From contig JAEXRM010000045.1 in the NCBI GenBank assembly GCA_023440865.1, positions 1-64,000 on the forward strand: a stretch of 64,000 nt of DNA, read 5' to 3'. Positions 10,061 through 18,961 of the stretch are shown here, piece after piece. The notes beneath the pieces were generated by a model. That model was not told the origin of the DNA. It saw only the letters and a program-made list of their open reading frames with translations, and did not search any database. Both the position numbers and the translations under genes were made by a program. The DNA is from Bacillota bacterium. GTDB taxonomy: Bacteria; Bacillota; Clostridia; DSM-8532. Position 1 is the first letter of the stretch. Each line of letters opens with the position of its first letter.

Positions 10061-10249
10061 CAGCATTACCTCGGAGTTGGCGTGATGGCGCAATGACGGG
10101 CTTCGGCCCGCTCCACAAGCGTAGCACAGGAAACCTGAACCGGCAACGCGGACATCCCGCAAAGCGCAGGCCGCGGCATGTGTGGCGACGGCCGCCCGCG
10201 GGTAAGAAACAAGATGGAACGGGCAACAGGCCCCGACAAGGAGGACCCC

Positions 10250-11416
10250 ATGAAACGAGCCATCATCATCGTGCTGGACAGCGTCGGCGTCGGCGAGCTG
10301 CCGGACGCCGCCACATACGGGGATGAGGGCAGCAACACGCTCGGCAACATCGCCAAGGCGATTCCGGGCTTTTCGCTGCCGCATCTTGAGAAACTTGGAC
10401 TCGGCGCCATTCCCGGCGCGGAGATGTTCGCGGTGCCATCCGTCCTGGCGGGCGCGCATGGCCGCAATCAGGAAAGATCCGTTGGAAAGGACACGACCAC
10501 CGGCCACTGGGAGATGGCCGGCGTCACACTGTCCGAAGCATTTCCGACATATCCGGAAGGATTTCCTCCCGATGTGATCGCGGCCTTCGAGGCGGCGATC
10601 GGCACCCGCACGCTGGCCAACGAGGTCGCTTCGGGCACCGAGATCATCAACCGGCTGGGCGCGGAGCATGTCCGAACCGGTTTTCCCATCGTTTACACCT
10701 CGGCGGACAGCGTGTTCCAGATTGCCGCGCACGAGGAAGTCATACCGCTCGAACGCCTGTATGGGATGTGTCGCATCGCCCGCGCCCAACTCACGGGTCC
10801 GCATGCGGTCGGGCGCGTGATCGCGCGGCCTTTCCTCGGCTCCGAGGGCGCCTTCAGGCGGACGTCGAACCGGCGCGACTTTGCCATCGATCCATTCCGC
10901 CCCACCGTTCTCGATCTGGTCAAGGCGACTGGTCAGCAGGTGCGGGCCGTCGGCAAGATCGAGGACATTTTCAACGGCAGGGGGATCACGCACGCGGTGC
11001 ACACGCATGACAACATGGAGGGCGTCGACCGAACGCTCGCGTGGATGCGGGAACCCTTTCCCGGGCTGCTGTTCACGAATCTCGTCGATTTCGACATGCA
11101 GTTCGGCCACCGCAATGACGTGCGCGGATACGCCAACGCACTCAAGGCTTTCGACCGGCGCCTGCCGGAGATCCTGGCCGCCATGCTGCCGGATGACCTG
11201 CTGATCATCACCGGTGACCACGGGTGCGATCCGACAACGCCGTCGACCGACCATTCGCGCGAGTACACCCCCCTGCTGGTCGCCGGGCGGGCGGTGAAGG
11301 ATGGCGCGGACCTTGGCACCCGTTCGACCTTCGGTGACATCGCCGCGACGGTGGCCGACTGGCTTGGCGTCACGGGCGAGCTCGAAGGCGTTTCATTCCT
11401 GCCGTTGCTGGCGTGA
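10250..11416 (+). CDS. deoB: Phosphopentomutase
   Basis: 388 residues from ATG at 10250, with AAGGAGG upstream. It interconverts (deoxy)ribose-1-phosphate and -5-phosphate in nucleoside catabolism, using two Mn ions in an alkaline-phosphatase fold. Metal and acceptor motifs are visible: [12 protein letters not shown] at the N-terminus, [11 protein letters not shown] near residue 83 with the phospho-acceptor Thr, HTHDN near 250 and [10 protein letters not shown] near 322. The next gene, pyrimidine-nucleoside phosphorylase, starts 12 bases after the stop with its ribosome-binding site touching the stop codon, so the two form an operon that feeds pentose phosphate from nucleosides. Confidence 0.97.
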   Translation: MKRAIIIVLDSVGVGELPDAATYGDEGSNTLGNIAKAIPGFSLPHLEKLGLGAIPGAEMFAVPSVLAGAHGRNQERSVGKDTTTGHWEMAGVTLSEAFPTYPEGFPPDVIAAFEAAIGTRTLANEVASGTEIINRLGAEHVRTGFPIVYTSADSVFQIAAHEEVIPLERLYGMCRIARAQLTGPHAVGRVIARPFLGSEGAFRRTSNRRDFAIDPFRPTVLDLVKATGQQVRAVGKIEDIFNGRGITHAVHTHDNMEGVDRTLAWMREPFPGLLFTNLVDFDMQFGHRNDVRGYANALKAFDRRLPEILAAMLPDDLLIITGDHGCDPTTPSTDHSREYTPLLVAGRAVKDGADLGTRSTFGDIAATVADWLGVTGELEGVSFLPLLA

Positions 11417-11428
11417 GGAGAGTTGCAC

Positions 11429-12730
11429 ATGCGCATGATCGACATCATCCAGGACAAGAAGGATGGCAAGGCGCTTTCGGTCGAGGCAATCCGTTTTTTC
11501 ACCGAGGGCATCGTCTCGGGTGCCGTGCCGGACTACCAGGCGGCGGCGCTGCTGATGGCCGTCTGTTTCCAGGGCATGAACCGCGATGAGACACTCGCCC
11601 TGACGATGGCCATGGTCGATTCCGGCGACCGGACGGACCTGTCCGCCATCCCCGGCGTGAAGGTGGACAAGCACAGCACCGGGGGCGTGGGAGACAAGAC
11701 CACGCTGGTGCTCGCACCCCTCGTGGCAGCGTGCGGTGTGCCGGTTGCCAAGATGTCCGGGCGGGGTCTTGGACATACGGGTGGCACCATCGACAAGCTC
11801 GAATCGATTCCCGGATTTTCCTGTGACCTGCCGCTCGAGAAGTTCCTGTCCTGTGTTCGCGTGCATGGCCTGGCTGTCGCAGGACAAACGGGGCACCTGG
11901 TGCCTGCCGACAAGAAGCTGTACGCGCTGCGCGATGTGACGGCCACCATCAGCAATGTCTCGCTGATTGCGGCGAGCATCATGTCCAAGAAGCTGGCCTC
12001 GGGAGCCGATGCCATTGTGCTCGATGTCAAGTGCGGCAGCGGTGCATTCATGCGCACGCAGGCGGAAGCTGCCACCCTGGCCCGCGCGATGGTCGACATC
12101 GGCAACGGTGCCGGCCGTCGGACGGTCGCGGTGCTGACCGACATGGACCAGCCGCTGGGCTGCGCTGTCGGCAATGCACTTGAGGTGCGGGAAGCGCTCG
12201 AGGTGCTGCATGGGCGTGGACCCGCCGATGTGCGGGAAATCTGCCTGGTGCTGGGTGCCGAGATGCTGGGGCTGGCCGGCAAGGGGGATGAGGCAACCTG
12301 CAGGGCTTTGGCGGAGCATGCGATCGATAGCGGCGCGGCATTGGCGAAGTTCCGTGAGATGGTGGCCGCGCAGGGAGGCGACCCCTCGGTGGCTGACCAT
12401 CCCGACCGTCTGCCCGCAGCAGGTGTGCAGGCGCCATATCGGGCCCGCCAGGGAGGCATCCTGCGGCACGTCGTGTCCGACCAGCTCGGCATGGCTTCCA
12501 TGGTGCTCGGCGCAGGCCGCAGGACCAAGGAGGAGTCCATCGATCCGGCCGCCGGCATCGTGCTGCTCAGGAAGCCCGGTGATCCCGTGGAGGCGGGTGA
12601 ACCCATCGCCATGCTGCACACGGGCGATGCATCGAAGCTTGCGGAAGCTACACGGTTGCTCGATGAGGCCATCGCACTCGGGGACGGGGCGTTCGAGCCG
12701 GTTCCCCTGATTCTCCAGACCATCCGCTGA
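11429..12730 (+). CDS. pdp: Pyrimidine-nucleoside phosphorylase
   Basis: 433 residues starting MRMIDIIQDKKDG, with GAGGAG eight bases upstream. It cleaves thymidine, deoxyuridine or uridine with phosphate to give the base and (deoxy)ribose-1-phosphate, the substrate of DeoB encoded just upstream. The family signature SGRGLGHTGGTIDKLE is at about residues 110-125; KHSTGGVGDK near 80 is the phosphate-binding loop. The C-terminal domain is complete. Whether it is thymidine-specific or broad cannot be decided by reading; gram-positive enzymes of this length are usually broad. Confidence 0.95.
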   Translation: MRMIDIIQDKKDGKALSVEAIRFFTEGIVSGAVPDYQAAALLMAVCFQGMNRDETLALTMAMVDSGDRTDLSAIPGVKVDKHSTGGVGDKTTLVLAPLVAACGVPVAKMSGRGLGHTGGTIDKLESIPGFSCDLPLEKFLSCVRVHGLAVAGQTGHLVPADKKLYALRDVTATISNVSLIAASIMSKKLASGADAIVLDVKCGSGAFMRTQAEAATLARAMVDIGNGAGRRTVAVLTDMDQPLGCAVGNALEVREALEVLHGRGPADVREICLVLGAEMLGLAGKGDEATCRALAEHAIDSGAALAKFREMVAAQGGDPSVADHPDRLPAAGVQAPYRARQGGILRHVVSDQLGMASMVLGAGRRTKEESIDPAAGIVLLRKPGDPVEAGEPIAMLHTGDASKLAEATRLLDEAIALGDGAFEPVPLILQTIR

Positions 12731-12755
12731 CAACCGGATCATGATGCCATGAATA

Positions 12756-12804
12756 AAAACGCACCCGCATGTTCCGTGCAAAACGGGACGGCGGGTGCGT
12801 TTTG
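12756..12804. terminator. Bidirectional terminator between pdp and the Cys-cluster gene
   Basis: Inverted repeat of 13 bp (AAAACGCACCCGC and its complement near 12791-12803), with T-runs leaving on both strands. Confidence 0.85.
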
Positions 12805-12826
12805 TTTAGCGGCAGGGTGAAACGTA

Positions 12827-13417
12827 CTACAGATCGAGGCCGTGAAATTTCGCGGTCAGCCTGTTCTCTTCCGTCAGAATCGCGAGCAGGCTCCGTACGC
12901 CGGGTTCGTCGATGATGAGGGAGAAGGCGGTGCAGACCCCCTTGATGAAGGCCGGTTTGATGCGTGGCGCGTCCGGCGTGGAGAGCAGGGGGCACATCGA
13001 AAAGGCGCGCATGTCGGGATCCGAACGAAGCCCGCCATCCCCGTCGATGAAGGGAAGCAGCGGAAAGATGCGGCAGGAAATGGGGCGGATGCGGCGGTCG
13101 CATTGACCGGTGCAAACCAGCAGCCTGATGGGGTCGGAGCGTTCCGGTATGTGGATTTCACTGTCCCTGACGGCCCATCCCTCCGGCAGTGCATGCGCCG
13201 GATACAGCACTTCCTCGCCTGGGAACAGCAGCATGCCGTCCTCCGGGCCACCCTGGCAGCAGCGTCCGCCGCACAGGGTGCCGCAATCTCCCGCGAGCGG
13301 CGTCAGCCGCTCCAGGGCGCGATGGCAGGAACGCCACACGGCTGCCGGGTCGTTCGACCTGTCATGCCTTCCTTCCGGCTTGTCTGTCCCGGGCCTGCCG
13401 GGCATCCGCCACTTCAT
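12827..13417 (-). CDS. Cysteine-cluster (YkgJ-like) protein
   Basis: 196 residues. ATG at 13417 overlaps the stop of the upstream SDR gene as ATGA, which suggests translational coupling; no separate ribosome-binding site is seen. Cysteines occur in groups: CGTLCGGRCCQGG near residues 45-57, then CTGQCDRRIRPISCRIFP near 102-119 and single Cys further on. This layout matches the YkgJ/CxxxCxxCC zinc- or iron-binding family of unknown function. No membrane segment. The coupling with an SDR implies a shared task, but which is unknown. Confidence 0.75.
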   Translation of the reverse strand: MKWRMPGRPGTDKPEGRHDRSNDPAAVWRSCHRALERLTPLAGDCGTLCGGRCCQGGPEDGMLLFPGEEVLYPAHALPEGWAVRDSEIHIPERSDPIRLLVCTGQCDRRIRPISCRIFPLLPFIDGDGGLRSDPDMRAFSMCPLLSTPDAPRIKPAFIKGVCTAFSLIIDEPGVRSLLAILTEENRLTAKFHGLDL

Positions 13418-14220
13418 GCCGCATACAGCCGGTTCACGAGAAAGGTGACCAGCCGCTCCGGAAGCAGGTTCCTCATGAACAGCAGCAGTGTGTAGCCGGC
13501 ACCGACCGTGCGGCGCACGGGTGGATTCGGCGAGAGGGCGGTCTTGACGATTGCCTTTGCCACCTTGTCGGGGGAGACGCCATTCCTTTCGTCGCGCTCC
13601 ATGCGGCGGATGGAACGTTCGAACCGTTCCCGATAAGCGTTTGCGGCAGAGGGAGCGGCTGCCTGCGCCGGACGGCGCGCATCCGTGAACCCGGTTTTCG
13701 TATCGCCCGGCTGCACGCTGCTGACGCGGATGCCGAAGGGACCGACTTCGCCGCGCAAAGCGGTAAGCGTCGCCTCCAGCGCCGCCTTTGTGGCGCTGTA
13801 CCCCGCCTGGAAGGGGATGGCGAGTGGTGCCGCGACCGAGCTGACGCCGATGATCGAACCGGAGCGCTGCGCACGCAGGATGGGAAGTGCGGCGCGGATG
13901 ACCCGCAGGGCGCCGAAGTAGTTCGTGTCGAACTGCGCCTGCGCCTCCCCGATGGAGGTGTCCTCTATGGCGCCGGCGATGCCCATGCCCGCGTTGAGGA
14001 TCAGGATATCGATGCGCCCCTGTTCGGAGACGATGCGTCCGATGCCGGACATGACATCGTTTTCGGACCGCACATCCATGGACAGCATGCGGATGCCGGG
14101 GACTTCCATCTGCCGGCGCGAGGTGCCATAAACGACATGACCGGCCTCGGCGAACCGGATGGCGGTCGCCCGTCCGATGCCGGACGAGGCCCCTGTGACG
14201 AGTACGATTCGTTGATTCAT
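13414..14220 (-). CDS. Short-chain dehydrogenase/reductase
   Basis: 268 residues with GGAGG ten bases upstream. Classical SDR features are clear: nucleotide-binding TGASSGIG at 9-16, NAGMGIAG near 85, catalytic Ser in GVSSVAA and YSATK (about 150-154). Arg-rich TSRRQ at the end of beta-2 favours NADP(H). The C-terminus has a hydrophobic stretch (YTLLLFMRNLLPERLV) as in membrane-associated SDRs acting on lipids. It is divergent from a serine-palmitoyltransferase-like gene, so a role as a 3-keto-lipid reductase is conceivable, but that is inference only. Translationally coupled to the downstream Cys-cluster gene. Confidence 0.9.
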   Translation of the reverse strand: MNQRIVLVTGASSGIGRATAIRFAEAGHVVYGTSRRQMEVPGIRMLSMDVRSENDVMSGIGRIVSEQGRIDILILNAGMGIAGAIEDTSIGEAQAQFDTNYFGALRVIRAALPILRAQRSGSIIGVSSVAAPLAIPFQAGYSATKAALEATLTALRGEVGPFGIRVSSVQPGDTKTGFTDARRPAQAAAPSAANAYRERFERSIRRMERDERNGVSPDKVAKAIVKTALSPNPPVRRTVGAGYTLLLFMRNLLPERLVTFLVNRLYAA

Positions 14221-14244
14221 CCTATCCTCCGGGCATTGCTTCCG

Positions 14245-14262
14245 GCATGATCCGGGTCATGC
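14245..14262. promoter_or_regulatory. Inverted repeat upstream of the SDR gene, possible operator
   Basis: GCATGA-N6-TCATGC, a perfect 6-bp dyad with Crp/Fnr-like geometry. It lies only 25 bases before the SDR start codon, so it would suit repression better than activation. Sequence differs from the GTGAT boxes. Confidence 0.3.
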
Positions 14263-14396
14263 CTCCCGCCATGCGCCGACAGGTCATCCGGCGGATGTTG
14301 GGAACTGGGTTTGGGATCATGCGTGTTCATTGTAGCGGACGATGCGCCGCCGTGCAATCGCTGGCGGGCATCTGATTGCGGCGCGGCTGTCGGCAC

Positions 14397-14435
14397 GGTT
14401 GCGCGCTCGCAACCCAAAACGGCTTGTGATACAAT
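14397..14435 (+). promoter_or_regulatory. Extended -10 promoter with dyad for the acyltransferase gene
   Basis: TGA-TACAAT (-10 at 14430-14435) preceded by a 7-bp perfect dyad, GGTTGCG (14397-14403) and CGCAACC (14408-14414). The dyad covers the -35 region, where no consensus hexamer is seen, so it may be an operator. Confidence 0.5.
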
Positions 14436-14484
14436 GAGCCAGTCGTCTTCAGGACCAATGCCACAAACAAAGGAGAGGCGCACG

Positions 14485-15657
14485 ATGGATCTTTTCACGA
14501 AATGCGTGGAATTCACCAAGGCGGACGAGGTGATCGCCGCCGGGCTCTATCCGTACTTCCATGCGCTGGAAAGTCGGCAGGACACGGTTGTGACCATGGA
14601 AGGCCACCGCGTCATCATGATCGGTTCGAACAACTATCTGGGGCTGACATCCCATCCCGAGGTCGTCCAGGCGGCGCATGGGGCGCTCGAACAATATGGC
14701 ACCGGCTGTTCGGGCTCGCGTTATCTCAACGGCACACTGACCATGCACATGGAACTGGAACGCGAACTGGCGGCCTTCGTCCGCAAGGAAGCCGCCATGA
14801 CATTCAGCACCGGCTTTCAGTCGAATCTGGGCATCCTTTCGGCGATTGCCGGACGCAATGACGTGATCCTGTGCGACAAGGAGAACCACGCGAGCATCTA
14901 TGACGGCTGCCGTCTCAGCTATGCCTCGCTGGTGCGGTATCGCCACAGCGATATGGCCGATCTGGAAAAGCTGCTTGCGGAGGTGCCGGACGACAAGGGC
15001 AGGCTGATTGTCACCGATGGCGTTTTCAGCATGGGCGGCGATATTGCGAATCTGCCGGAGATCGTCCGGCTGGCGCGCAAGTATGGCGCCCGCGTCATGG
15101 TGGATGATGCCCATGGCCTGGGCGTGATGGGTGCGAACGGCCGGGGGACGGCCGAGCACTTTGGCCTCGAGGACGAGGTGGACATCATCATGGGCACCTT
15201 CAGCAAGTCGCTGGCCAGTCTCGGTGGGTACATGGCGGCAAGCGAGCGGGTGGTCAACTATGTCAGGCACCACTCGCGCCCGTTCATCTTCAGCGCGTCC
15301 ATTCCACCTGCAAACTGCGCCGCGGCCCTGGCCGCCTTGCGTGTACTCGCACGCGAGCCGCAACGCGTGCAGGCCCTGCGCGACGCGGCCGCCCACATGC
15401 GCCGCGGCCTGCGTGAGGCGGGCATACCGCTGTATGAGACGCAAACGCCCATCATACCGATTCTGACGTATGACGACATGCGCACGTTCCAGATCTGCCG
15501 GACCCTGTTCGACGCGGGCGTCTATGTCAACCCGGTCATTTCACCGGCCGTTCCGCAGGGTCAGGCCATGATCCGCACCAGCTACATGGCCACGCACACG
15601 CCGGATGTGCTCGACGAGGCGGTCTGTATCATGCGGGACGTGTTCTCGAAGCTGTGA
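14485..15657 (+). CDS. PLP-dependent acyl-CoA:amino acid C-acyltransferase (serine palmitoyltransferase/KBL/AONS family)
   Basis: 390 residues from ATG at 14485, with AAAGGAG upstream; the frame is open further upstream but without family similarity. It is a member of the alpha-oxoamine synthase family, which joins an acyl-CoA or acyl-ACP with serine, glycine or alanine. Seen features: GSNNYLGL (about 47-54), GTGCSGSRYLNG, the PLP-stacking DKENHASIYDG, DDAHGLGVMG and the PLP-lysine in GTFSKSLASLGGY near 245. The N-terminal pattern (AAGLYPYFHALESRQDT) resembles serine palmitoyltransferase-like members more than BioF or Kbl. No biotin or threonine-degradation genes are nearby. Substrates are not known. 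Confidence 0.88.
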   Translation: MDLFTKCVEFTKADEVIAAGLYPYFHALESRQDTVVTMEGHRVIMIGSNNYLGLTSHPEVVQAAHGALEQYGTGCSGSRYLNGTLTMHMELERELAAFVRKEAAMTFSTGFQSNLGILSAIAGRNDVILCDKENHASIYDGCRLSYASLVRYRHSDMADLEKLLAEVPDDKGRLIVTDGVFSMGGDIANLPEIVRLARKYGARVMVDDAHGLGVMGANGRGTAEHFGLEDEVDIIMGTFSKSLASLGGYMAASERVVNYVRHHSRPFIFSASIPPANCAAALAALRVLAREPQRVQALRDAAAHMRRGLREAGIPLYETQTPIIPILTYDDMRTFQICRTLFDAGVYVNPVISPAVPQGQAMIRTSYMATHTPDVLDEAVCIMRDVFSKL

Positions 15658-15680
15658 CGGCTGCGTCAACGCACATGGCA

Positions 15681-15783
15681 AAGGGCTGTCCCGCCGCTTC
15701 CCGACACATCGTCCCATGCCGCGCCGCAGGTCCATGTGCGGATGCAGGGGGGGGATTGTCACGGATCCGGCGGAACAGCCCTT
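15681..15783. repeat. Long inverted repeat in the acyltransferase-abrB intergenic region
   Basis: 16-base arms (15681-15696 and 15768-15783) with one mismatch enclose about 70 bases that can pair further. The top-strand arm is followed by a T-rich tract, so it may end transcription of the acyltransferase gene or form a structured RNA. Confidence 0.5.
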
Positions 15784-15814
15784 GTTCGTGCTTCTTGTCA
15801 TGTGTGCGCCAGGA

Positions 15815-15846
15815 CATGAAAAAAGCCGGTCACCGGCTCCTTTCAT
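15815..15846 (-). terminator. Terminator of abrB
   Basis: On the minus strand, an AGCCGG/CCGGCT stem followed by TTTTTT, flanked by further CATGAAA/TTTCATG complementarity. Confidence 0.75.
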
Positions 15847-15865
15847 GACAAATGCTGTCGATGGC

Positions 15866-16108
15866 TCAGCCTTTTTTCAGTTCCGCCATGCACTCGGGGC
15901 AGATGTTCTTGCCCTTGTAGACCTTGATGTCCTTGGCGTTGTCGCAGAAAATGCAGGCGGGCTCATTCTTCTTCAAAATGATGGTGGCGCCGTCCACGTA
16001 AATTTCAAGGGCGTCCTTTTCCGCGATGTCGAGTGTGCGGCGCAGTGCGATCGGCAGAACGACGCGTCCGAGTTCATCCACTTTTCTGACAATACCGGTT
16101 GACTTCAT
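15866..16108 (-). CDS. abrB: AbrB/SpoVT-type transition-state regulator
   Basis: 80 residues from ATG at 16108, with a GGGGGG run eight bases upstream. The N-terminal swapped-hairpin DNA-binding domain reads STGIVRKVDELGRVVLPIALRR, followed by DALEIYVDG and IILKK. The C-terminal ~25 residues contain CIFC and CPEC, a probable zinc knuckle typical of clostridial AbrB. It binds DNA as a dimer or tetramer and represses post-exponential genes. It has its own sigma-A promoter and terminator. A dyad inside that promoter suggests control by itself or another factor. A Spo0A-box-like TGTCGAA lies about 85 bases beyond the -35 box. Confidence 0.93.
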   Translation of the reverse strand: MKSTGIVRKVDELGRVVLPIALRRTLDIAEKDALEIYVDGATIILKKNEPACIFCDNAKDIKVYKGKNICPECMAELKKG

Positions 16109-16149
16109 ATTGGTACCCCCCGTTGAGGCAATGCCTCGTGTTGGTTTTG

Positions 16150-16178
16150 ATGATACCATATATTCCAATATGCGTCAA
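16150..16178 (-). promoter_or_regulatory. abrB promoter with spacer dyad
   Basis: Minus-strand TTGACG (16173-16178), 17-bp spacer, TATCAT (16150-16155). The spacer contains the palindrome ATATTCCAATAT (16160-16171), a likely operator. Confidence 0.8.
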
Positions 16179-16430
16179 CCCGATTGGGTGAGATGAAAGC
16201 CAAATAACAGCAGCTAAAACACGTTATGGATAGCATATGCGACAACCGACAAGAGAGAATAATGTCGAATTACAGCGAATATATGTGTAATGCCGTATCA
16301 AATCGAAAGAGCGACAAGTTTACAATAAGTATAATATCTATAAATGTAAAATAAATCAAGTTATATATGTAGTACAATATGGTAAGTGCCCGGCACTTGC
16401 AAATCCGGATTGGTTCAAGGATAATGGAGT
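16179..16430. other. AT-rich intergenic stretch
   Basis: About 250 bases, clearly AT-richer than the rest, between abrB and a small gene. No coding frame is supported. TGTCGAA, a Spo0A-box consensus, is at 16263-16269. TATAAT-like and TACAAT hexamers occur (for example near 16330 and 16372), so it probably holds promoters for the downstream small gene and two-component operon. Confidence 0.5.
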
Positions 16431-16507
16431 CAGATTTTTACGGCATCCCGTGGGCGGACCGGACGGAATGTACGCAGCGATGGGCCGGATGACGACCGGG
16501 GGGACAT

Positions 16508-16714
16508 ATGAAAAACAATGGTGACGCACTGATGGAGTGCCTGGCGCTTTTGGGCCAGATGCGCGAAGACCAGCGGATCATCCTGGAACAGCAGCAGAAG
16601 ATCCTCAGTGAACTCGCGGATGTGAAAATGCGCCAGAAACGGCTGCAGCAGGAGATGGATGGCGACGGAACCCCCATGGAGCTTCTGATGGCGCGGACGG
16701 GCTTCATCAACTGA
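16508..16714 (+). CDS. Small coiled-coil protein of unknown function
   Basis: 68 residues with a GGGGGG tract five bases before the ATG. Residues ~15-50 are charged and Gln/Glu/Lys-rich with a heptad-like pattern (QMREDQRIILEQQQKIL, KMRQKRLQQEM), so a coiled coil is likely. No cysteine pair, signal peptide or known domain is seen. It is 43 bases upstream of the response-regulator gene in the same direction and could be co-transcribed with the two-component pair. It might be a small partner protein, but that is a guess. Confidence 0.6.
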   Translation: MKNNGDALMECLALLGQMREDQRIILEQQQKILSELADVKMRQKRLQQEMDGDGTPMELLMARTGFIN

Positions 16715-16757
16715 CGGCAGGGTCCGACAGGTTGGCATGACATGCCGGGAGGCTCGC

Positions 16758-17447
16758 ATGACTACGGGGACGACGGTTCTGGTCGTCGACGACGACACGC
16801 ATATCTGTGAATTGATCCGCATCTACCTTGAAAAGGATGGCTTTCGCGTCGTCACCGCGCACGATGGACGGAAAGCCGTCGACATGTTTCGTGATACCGC
16901 GCCGGACATTGTGGTGCTCGACATCATGCTGCCCGGTATCGATGGCTGGCAGGTGTGCCGTGAAATACGCCGCTTCAGCCAAATCCCCATCATCATGCTC
17001 TCGGCGCGCGACGAGACGTTCAACAAGGTGCTCGGTCTGGAGCTGGGGGCGGACGACTACATGGTCAAGCCGTTCGAGCCCAATGAGCTTTCGGCGCGCA
17101 TTCGTGCCGTCCTCCGACGTTATGGGCGCCGCGATGAGGTGCAGGAACAAATCGTGTTTCCCGGCCTCTCGGTCAGCAAGGCCAACTATACGGTCCTGCT
17201 CAACGGCAATGAGCTCGAGTTGCCGCCCAAGGAGCTGGAACTGCTTTATTTCCTGGCATCGAACCCCAACAAGGTCTTCACGCGGGAACAGTTGCTCGAG
17301 AATGTCTGGGGGTTCGATTTCTACGGGGACACCCGCACTGTCGATGTTCATGTCAAGCGCCTGCGCGAGAAGCTCCAAACCGGCGAGGATGCGAAATGGC
17401 AGATCAAGACCGTCTGGAGCGTGGGCTACAAGTTTGAGGTGAGATGA
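16758..17447 (+). CDS. OmpR/PhoB-family response regulator
   Basis: 229 residues from ATG at 16758, with GGGAGG seven bases upstream. The receiver domain has the acidic triad VVDDDT (11-13) and phospho-acceptor Asp55 in VVLDIMLPG, plus SARDE and MVKPFEP with the conserved Lys. The C-terminal winged helix (about 135-227) contains ELELPPKELELLYFL, VFTREQLLENVWGF and RTVDVHVKRLREKL. It overlaps the kinase gene by four bases (ATGA), a typical PhoP/PhoR-type pair. Target genes are unknown; the HtrA protease gene directly downstream suggests envelope stress. Confidence 0.95.
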   Translation: MTTGTTVLVVDDDTHICELIRIYLEKDGFRVVTAHDGRKAVDMFRDTAPDIVVLDIMLPGIDGWQVCREIRRFSQIPIIMLSARDETFNKVLGLELGADDYMVKPFEPNELSARIRAVLRRYGRRDEVQEQIVFPGLSVSKANYTVLLNGNELELPPKELELLYFLASNPNKVFTREQLLENVWGFDFYGDTRTVDVHVKRLREKLQTGEDAKWQIKTVWSVGYKFEVR

Positions 17448-18961
17448 TGCGACGTTCCCTTTTCACACGGGTTGTCGCCATCCTGCTGGCCGTTCTGCTG
17501 GTGGGCATCGCCATCACGGGTGCCGTGTTCTGGTTTTTCATGGAAAACCGTGTCGTCGAGGACAAGGCGGCCATGCTCAGGCTTTCCGGCAAACGCGTCG
17601 TGGAGACGATGGGCATCTATCTGGAGAACCAGGACAGTGTCCTGGCACCCCTGCTGTTCCGCAGCCTGATTGACAGCATCGGTGACAATGCGGCATCGAT
17701 GATCTGGATTGCCGAGTCCGACGGGACGCTTGTCATGACTTCCGAGCTGCCGGATTGGCTCACCGAAAGGCTCGAGCAGGTCGGCGGCGGGCGTTTCCGA
17801 TTGCAGGACGAGCGCCAGTACCAGCTGCCCGCCGGTTCAGAGGGCGATTTTCTCAAAGGCGACTATTTCGGCCTGTTCAAGGGGTCCGGCATCGAATGGC
17901 TGACCGTTCGCATTCCGTTCTCTTTTGCGGACATCTCTCCCTACGGTCTCGACATCAGTGGCGTCGTGCTGCTGCATGCGCGCATGCCGGAAATTCGCGC
18001 GACCCGCAATTCCGTGATCGCCCTGTTCGGCTTGTCCGCCGGCGCCGGCATCCTGGTTGCGCTGCTGCTGGGTTTCTTCTTTTCCCGGCAGCTGTCCTCT
18101 CCGCTGAGGCAAATGAGCCAGGCCGCGCGGCGCATCGCATCGGGCCAGTTTTCCGAACGGCTGACAATCCGCAGCCAGGATGAATTCGGCCAACTTGCCG
18201 GAAGCTTCAATGAAATGGTGGATGCCCTGTCCCATCTCGAGGAGATCCGGCGGGATTTCGTCAGCAATGTCTCGCATGAACTGCGCACGCCGCTGACCTC
18301 GATCAAGGGCTTCGTGGATGGCCTGCTCGACGGGGCCGTGCCGCAGGACCGGCAGCAGGAGTGCCTGCGCATCGTCCGTGACGAGACGCATCGCATGCAC
18401 CGCATGGTCAACGATCTGCTCGATCTGACCAAGATGGAGTCCGGAAGCCTCTCGCTCACGCCGACGGTGTTCGACATCACCGAGCTGGTCCGCATCGTCG
18501 TCATTTCGCTGCAGCAGCCTCTCGAGGACAAGAACCTCGAGTTTGAGGCGGAGTTCGAGCGGGAACGCGTCTTCGTCCGCGCCGACCGGGATGCCATCCA
18601 GCGGCTCCTGCTGAACCTGATGCAGAACGCGCTGAAGTTCACCCCGGAGAGGGGGACCATTCGCGTGGCGATCCGTCTGGTGCGGGACAAGGCGGAGATC
18701 GATGTGGCGGATACGGGTATCGGCATCTCCGCAGCGGAGCTGCCCTTTGTCTTTGACCGCTTCTACAAGACCGACAAGTCCCGGAGCTCGGATCGCACAG
18801 GCGTCGGTATCGGTCTCGCCATCGTGCGGAGCATCATCCTGGCGCATCATGAGGACATTCGCGTCGCCAGCGAACCCAACGTCGGCACAACCTTCACCTT
18901 TACGCTGCCGGCCGTTCCGGATCCCTTTCCGCCAGCCGTGTACGACAAGGACGGGTTCTAG
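17444..18961 (+). CDS. Sensor histidine kinase
   Basis: 505 residues. Starts at ATG 17444 inside the stop of the regulator gene; a second ATG follows directly. It has TM1 (about 9-32), an extracellular sensor region of ~155 residues, TM2 (about 188-213), HAMP, then the dimerisation/phospho-acceptor helix with His278 in VSHELRTPL. The ATPase domain has the N box LMQNALKF, G1 DTGIGIS and G2 GVGIGLAI. The sensor region is not a recognised PAS or Cache by eye. It pairs with the upstream OmpR-type regulator. The signal is unknown. Confidence 0.95.
   Translation: MMRRSLFTRVVAILLAVLLVGIAITGAVFWFFMENRVVEDKAAMLRLSGKRVVETMGIYLENQDSVLAPLLFRSLIDSIGDNAASMIWIAESDGTLVMTSELPDWLTERLEQVGGGRFRLQDERQYQLPAGSEGDFLKGDYFGLFKGSGIEWLTVRIPFSFADISPYGLDISGVVLLHARMPEIRATRNSVIALFGLSAGAGILVALLLGFFFSRQLSSPLRQMSQAARRIASGQFSERLTIRSQDEFGQLAGSFNEMVDALSHLEEIRRDFVSNVSHELRTPLTSIKGFVDGLLDGAVPQDRQQECLRIVRDETHRMHRMVNDLLDLTKMESGSLSLTPTVFDITELVRIVVISLQQPLEDKNLEFEAEFERERVFVRADRDAIQRLLLNLMQNALKFTPERGTIRVAIRLVRDKAEIDVADTGIGISAAELPFVFDRFYKTDKSRSSDRTGVGIGLAIVRSIILAHHEDIRVASEPNVGTTFTFTLPAVPDPFPPAVYDKDGF

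Noticed and set aside
10061..11254. Upstream extension of the metallophosphoesterase frame
   Set aside because: The open frame continues antisense through deoB; the true start is at 10060, where a ribosome-binding site and hydrophobic N-terminus appear.
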